Source: Pseudomonas brassicacearum
Lineage (GTDB): Bacteria; Pseudomonadota; Gammaproteobacteria; Pseudomonadales; Pseudomonadaceae
Direction: 5' to 3'
Assembly (NCBI RefSeq): GCF_000585995.1
Contig: NZ_CP007410.1
Coordinates: forward strand, 62,001 to 126,000
Length of the DNA: 64,000 nucleotides
Shown: positions 60,507-64,000 of the stretch, piece after piece
Position numbering within the stretch: the stretch's first letter is position 1
Layout of the letters: each line of letters opens with the position of its first letter
Notes under the pieces: generated by a model
What the model saw: only the letters and a program-made list of their open reading frames with translations
What the model was told of the DNA's origin: nothing
Databases searched by the model: none
Program-made: the position numbers and the translations under genes

Positions 60507-61508
60507 ATGAAACAGCTGTCCGAAGTGAAGTTCTCAACCCTCGACCTGGTGCCAGTCCGCGCCGACGGCAACGCCGCCCAGTCCTTGCGCAATTCGCTGG
60601 ACCTGGCGCAACACGTGGAACAGTACGGCTACACCCGCTTCTGGGTGGCCGAGCACCACAACATGGATGGCATCGCCAGCTCCGCGACCGCCGTGCTGTT
60701 GGGCTATTTGGCGGGGGGGACTTCGACGATTCGCGTCGGCTCTGGCGGGGTGATGCTGCCCAATCATGCGCCGTTGATCATCGCCGAACAGTTCGGCACC
60801 TTGGAAAGCCTTTACCCTGGCCGAATCGATCTGGGGCTGGGGCGCGCACCCGGTTCCGACCAGATGACCGCTCGGGCGCTGCGTCGCGAGCGCTCCGGCA
60901 GTGCGGACGATTTCCCTGAAGACGTGGCCGAGCTGATGCGCTATCTCGGCCCGCGCACCCCGGATCAACGGATCATTGCCATGCCCGGCACCGGGACCAA
61001 CGTGCCGGTCTGGCTGCTGGGATCGAGCCTGTTCAGTGCGCAACTGGCCGGCGAACGCGGTTTGCCCTACGCCTTCGCCTCGCATTTCGCACCGCGCTAT
61101 ATGCATGAGGCGATCCGGATTTACCGCAATCACTTCAAACCGTCGGCGGTGCTCGACAAGCCTTATGTGATGCTCGGCGTGCCGCTGGTGGCGGCGGACA
61201 CGGATGAACAGGCCGACTATCTGGCGACGTCGGTGTATCAGCGGATCCTGGCGCTGATGCGCGGCCAGAGCCTGGTGCAGCGCCCACCGGTCGAGTCCAT
61301 GAATGGTCTCTGGTTACCCCATGAGAAAGAAGCGGTGGGCGACTTCCTGGGCCTGGCCATGGTCGGCGGCCCGCAGAAAATCAGGGCCAAGCTCGAAGTG
61401 CTGATCGAGCAAACCCAAGCCGATGAATTGATCTTCACCAGCGATCTGTATGAGCACGCTGATCGCTTGCACTCTTATGAGTTGCTGGCGCAGGTCATGA
61501 AAGGCTGA
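60507..61508 (+). CDS. LLM class flavin-dependent oxidoreductase
   Basis: 333 residues, a luciferase-like TIM barrel of the single-component group (MsnO8/YhbW type). It begins [20 protein letters not shown], with [22 protein letters not shown] (about 46-67), the [41 protein letters not shown] block (about 76-116) typical of this family, and [24 protein letters not shown] near the C-terminus. It would use FMN or another reduced flavin; substrate unknown. Single-gene unit. Confidence 0.92.
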   Translation: MKQLSEVKFSTLDLVPVRADGNAAQSLRNSLDLAQHVEQYGYTRFWVAEHHNMDGIASSATAVLLGYLAGGTSTIRVGSGGVMLPNHAPLIIAEQFGTLESLYPGRIDLGLGRAPGSDQMTARALRRERSGSADDFPEDVAELMRYLGPRTPDQRIIAMPGTGTNVPVWLLGSSLFSAQLAGERGLPYAFASHFAPRYMHEAIRIYRNHFKPSAVLDKPYVMLGVPLVAADTDEQADYLATSVYQRILALMRGQSLVQRPPVESMNGLWLPHEKEAVGDFLGLAMVGGPQKIRAKLEVLIEQTQADELIFTSDLYEHADRLHSYELLAQVMKG

Positions 61509-61522
61509 ATCACGCGCATAAA

Positions 61523-61547
61523 AAAGCCGACGCGTTGCGTCGGCTTT
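61523..61547. terminator. AAAGCCGACGC/GCGTCGGCTTT terminator
   Basis: An 11-bp perfect stem with a GTT loop. On the minus strand it is followed by TTTTTT and serves the DUF1161 gene at 61563; on the plus strand it lies 14 bases after the LLM gene and may work there too. Confidence 0.85.
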
Positions 61548-61562
61548 CACGTGCGAAAAAAA

Positions 61563-61784
61563 TCATTTTTTGTAGACGATTTCCTTCGTACCGCCCTCGC
61601 AGGTACCGACGACTTTTCCGTCAGCCGCTGCGCCTTTATCGACAATCTCCAGGGAATAACCTGACACACCCTTGGCGTCGATTTTCGCTGCGATTTCGCT
61701 TTTCAGCTCTTCACAGGACTTGCCGGCCGCAAACGCACCGCCCGCAAAGCTCAACAAACACAGGGCTACCATCAACTTTTTCAT
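61563..61784 (-). CDS. DUF1161 family exported protein, second copy
   Basis: 73 residues from the ATG at 61784 (GGAG eight bases upstream). Signal peptide KKLMVALCLLSFAGGAFAAG, then KSCEELKSEIAAKIDAKGVSGYSLEIVDKG...VVGTCEGGTKEIVYKK, the same layout as the gene at 59452. Function unknown; periplasmic. The two copies are separated by osmC and the LLM gene, so the duplication is not strictly tandem. Confidence 0.88.
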   Translation of the reverse strand: MKKLMVALCLLSFAGGAFAAGKSCEELKSEIAAKIDAKGVSGYSLEIVDKGAAADGKVVGTCEGGTKEIVYKK

Positions 61785-61897
61785 CGCTCGCACTCCTTGG
61801 TCGGATTAATAGGGCAGGTATCGGAAAAACCGGATGCGCAGACAATAGCGCATCGCCATTCCCTATGGCACTCCGCCAGCGTGCAAGTTCACTGTGC

Positions 61898-62113
61898 TCA
61901 GCTATTCACAATCCGGAACCCGACCTTGAGGGTCACCTGGAAGTGCGCGGCCCGGCCGTTTTCAATGTGTCCACGGGTCTCTGTGACTTCGAACCATTCC
62001 AGGTGCTTGAGGCTTTTGCTGGCTTCGGCCAGGGCGTTGTTGATGGCGTCTTCAATGCTGGTGGGAGACGAGCCGACCAGCTCGACTTTTTTGTAGGTGT
62101 GATGATCACTCAT
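61898..62113 (-). CDS. Dodecin family flavin-binding protein
   Basis: 71 residues, the usual dodecin length. [24 protein letters not shown] and [29 protein letters not shown] match the family; dodecins form dodecameric shells that store riboflavin, FMN or coenzyme A-linked ligands. The conserved tryptophan (about 40) that stacks on flavin is present. Single-gene unit. Confidence 0.92.
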   Translation of the reverse strand: MSDHHTYKKVELVGSSPTSIEDAINNALAEASKSLKHLEWFEVTETRGHIENGRAAHFQVTLKVGFRIVNS

Positions 62114-62268
62114 GACGTTCTCCTTGGTTGTCTTTAACAGCCTAGCAGCGATTTTTCGCCTTACGTGTGGCGCCGTTTGCGCAGTGAAGTTCAGATTTAC
62201 TGCACTTTCAGAAACGCCCGCAGTCCCAATTCACACACGCCAATCAACCACTGCAGGAGAGAGCCACC

Positions 62269-62595
62269 ATGGCCAGCAATTCGTTACGTAAAGCCTCGTT
62301 GCAAAGCATGGAAGCGGAAATCGAGAGTCTGCTCAAGTCGTTGGAAAGCCTGAAGGACGATGCTTCGGACGAGTCGCGTAAGACCCTCAAGTCGCTCAAG
62401 GCCAATGCTGAGAGCGCACTGAAACACTCTCGGCATCTGCTGAGCGATGCGTATGAAGAGGTCAAGGTAAAAACCCGTGAAACCGGGATTGCCACACGCG
62501 ATTACGCTCAGGAACACCCATGGACCACGGCCGGCGTTGCCGTCGGGGCGCTGGGTTTATTGGCCGCTTATTTGTTGTGCAAACGCGGTGACTGA
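62269..62595 (+). CDS. DUF883 (ElaB/YqjD-like) membrane-anchored protein
   Basis: 108 residues. A charged helical region (about 10-80, with [36 protein letters not shown]) is followed by the [21 protein letters not shown] membrane anchor (about 84-104), the DUF883 hallmark. E. coli relatives YqjD and ElaB bind ribosomes at the inner membrane in stationary phase; a similar role is possible. SD GGAG lies about eight bases upstream. The 3' end overlaps the antisense end of trpI by 28 bases. Confidence 0.92.
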   Translation: MASNSLRKASLQSMEAEIESLLKSLESLKDDASDESRKTLKSLKANAESALKHSRHLLSDAYEEVKVKTRETGIATRDYAQEHPWTTAGVAVGALGLLAAYLLCKRGD

Positions 62596-63485
62596 GTCGA
62601 TGGGTTCAGCTCATGCCTGAGCCATTGCGCCAATTGCCGGGCGCGGCCGTCTGCGGCGCGCTTGGGTAGCCACAATGCCAGTCGCGCCGGGGTTTCATCG
62701 AAGCCCCACGGCGCGACGAGGCGACCGGCACGCAAGTCCTCGGCCACCAGCGGCTCGGGTGCGATAGCCACGCCCAGCCCCGCTACAGCCGCCTCCAGCA
62801 AGTAATACAAATGCTCAAACCCTTGCCCGAACTTCAATGCCTGGGGTTCAAGGGCGTTTTGTCGTGCCCAGGTCGGCCAGGCTTGGGGTCGAGAGGTGGT
62901 ATGCAGCAGGGGCTCGTCCAGGATTGCCCTGGCCGGGGCGCTTTGCAGGCGCTCGAAACCGGCGTAGCGCGGGCTCATGACCGGGCCGATCCGCTCGCTG
63001 ACCAGCTCATACACCTGCATGTCTGCCGGCCAGGGCGGCTCGGCGAACACCAGCAAGGCGTCCAGCCCAGGTCGCCGCGGGTCAAGGTCGCCTTCCCCGG
63101 CGGACAGGTGCAAGCGCAGGTCTGGCAGGTCGGCATTGAGCCGGCCCAGGCGGGGAATGAACCACCGCGCCAGCAGACTTCCCGAACAGCCCAATACGAA
63201 CGGGGCATCTGCCGTGCTTTGCGTCAGCTCTGCGCAAACTGTACGCAGGCGCTCGAACGCGTCGGCGCTGACGTCGCGCAGGCGCATGCCCGCATCTGTG
63301 AGTTTCAGGCCGCGACCATCCTTGCTGAACAGGCTGACGCCCAAATGTTCTTCCAACACCTTCAGCTGTCGGCTGACCGCACCGTGGGTGACGTGCAGCT
63401 GTTCGGCCGCCTGGCTTACGCTGTTCAGGCGGGCAGTGGCTTCGAAGGCGCGCAGGGCGTTGAGCGGGGGAAGATCGTGGCTCAT
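62568..63485 (-). CDS. trpI: LysR-type tryptophan regulator TrpI
   Basis: 305 residues. N-terminal helix-turn-helix [46 protein letters not shown] (about 8-53) and a LysR effector domain. It is divergent from trpB, the arrangement in which TrpI of P. aeruginosa and P. putida activates trpBA in response to indoleglycerol phosphate. The overlap with the DUF883 gene at the 3' end is convergent. Confidence 0.95.
   Translation of the reverse strand: MSHDLPPLNALRAFEATARLNSVSQAAEQLHVTHGAVSRQLKVLEEHLGVSLFSKDGRGLKLTDAGMRLRDVSADAFERLRTVCAELTQSTADAPFVLGCSGSLLARWFIPRLGRLNADLPDLRLHLSAGEGDLDPRRPGLDALLVFAEPPWPADMQVYELVSERIGPVMSPRYAGFERLQSAPARAILDEPLLHTTSRPQAWPTWARQNALEPQALKFGQGFEHLYYLLEAAVAGLGVAIAPEPLVAEDLRAGRLVAPWGFDETPARLALWLPKRAADGRARQLAQWLRHELNPSTQSPRLHNK

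Positions 63486-64000
<515 letters not shown>

Overview
The window is chromosomal DNA from a Pseudomonas of the fluorescens group. The core gene order aroE-hemF-qor-tsaC-dprA-LysM-def-fmt-rsmB-trkA, the aa3 cytochrome oxidase cluster and trpI/trpBA matches what I know of the origin-proximal part of Pseudomonas genomes, the core is GC-rich, and the intergenic spaces carry two classes of Pseudomonas REP/REPIN elements (GTGGGAGCGAGCTTGCTCGCG and GTGGCGAGGGAGCTTGCTCC types). Species assignment is inference; I see no rRNA or tRNA genes and no CRISPR array.

Layout. 1-8.2 kb: truncated membrane protein, M16 peptidase, Na/Pi cotransporter, TerC, CitMHS citrate transporter, DOPA-dioxygenase-like protein and an NAD(P)-binding protein. 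8.3-13.6 kb: a choline-O-sulfate locus (LysR regulator, betC, choX) followed by a SulP transporter. 13.7-24.9 kb: housekeeping block (aroE, hemF, qor, tsaC, dprA, LysM protein, def-fmt-rsmB-trkA, TPR protein). 25.1-26.8 kb: an ArsR-controlled quinone oxidoreductase/monooxygenase operon with two matching operators. 27-36.6 kb: accessory region, markedly more AT-rich in 30.7-33.9 kb, with a lipoprotein pair, a frameshifted acetyltransferase, a three-helix membrane protein overlapped by a proline-rich microprotein, a TIR-domain/caspase-like pair (type IV Thoeris-like defence), a small RyR-like protein, a DUF6124 gene with a structured leader, and an IS256-family element with an 8-bp target duplication inside a REP sequence. 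36.9-45.5 kb: cytochrome c oxidase and its assembly factors (ctaC, ctaD, ctaG, ctaE, SURF1, ctaA, cyoE, SCO1). 45.8-49.1 kb: conserved hypothetical, SulP transporter and beta-carbonic anhydrase. 49.3-62.6 kb: radical SAM protein, DSP phosphatase, two tandem M3 oligopeptidases around a zinc-ribbon protein, gamma-carbonic anhydrase, HAD phosphatase, HELAH peptidase, paired lipoproteins, DUF1161 pair, OsmC, LLM oxidoreductase, dodecin, DUF883. 62.6-64 kb: trpI and divergent trpB (truncated).

How it fits together. Most of the window is vertically inherited metabolism. The most interesting part is the 30.8-33.9 kb AT-rich insert: the TIR protein would make a cyclic ADP-ribose-type signal that activates the coupled caspase-like protease, and the neighbouring membrane protein/microprotein pair and RyR-like protein may be further defence or regulatory parts. 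The insert lies between a duplicated fragment of the 24.6-kb TPR gene on the left and small-gene/IS256 sequences on the right.
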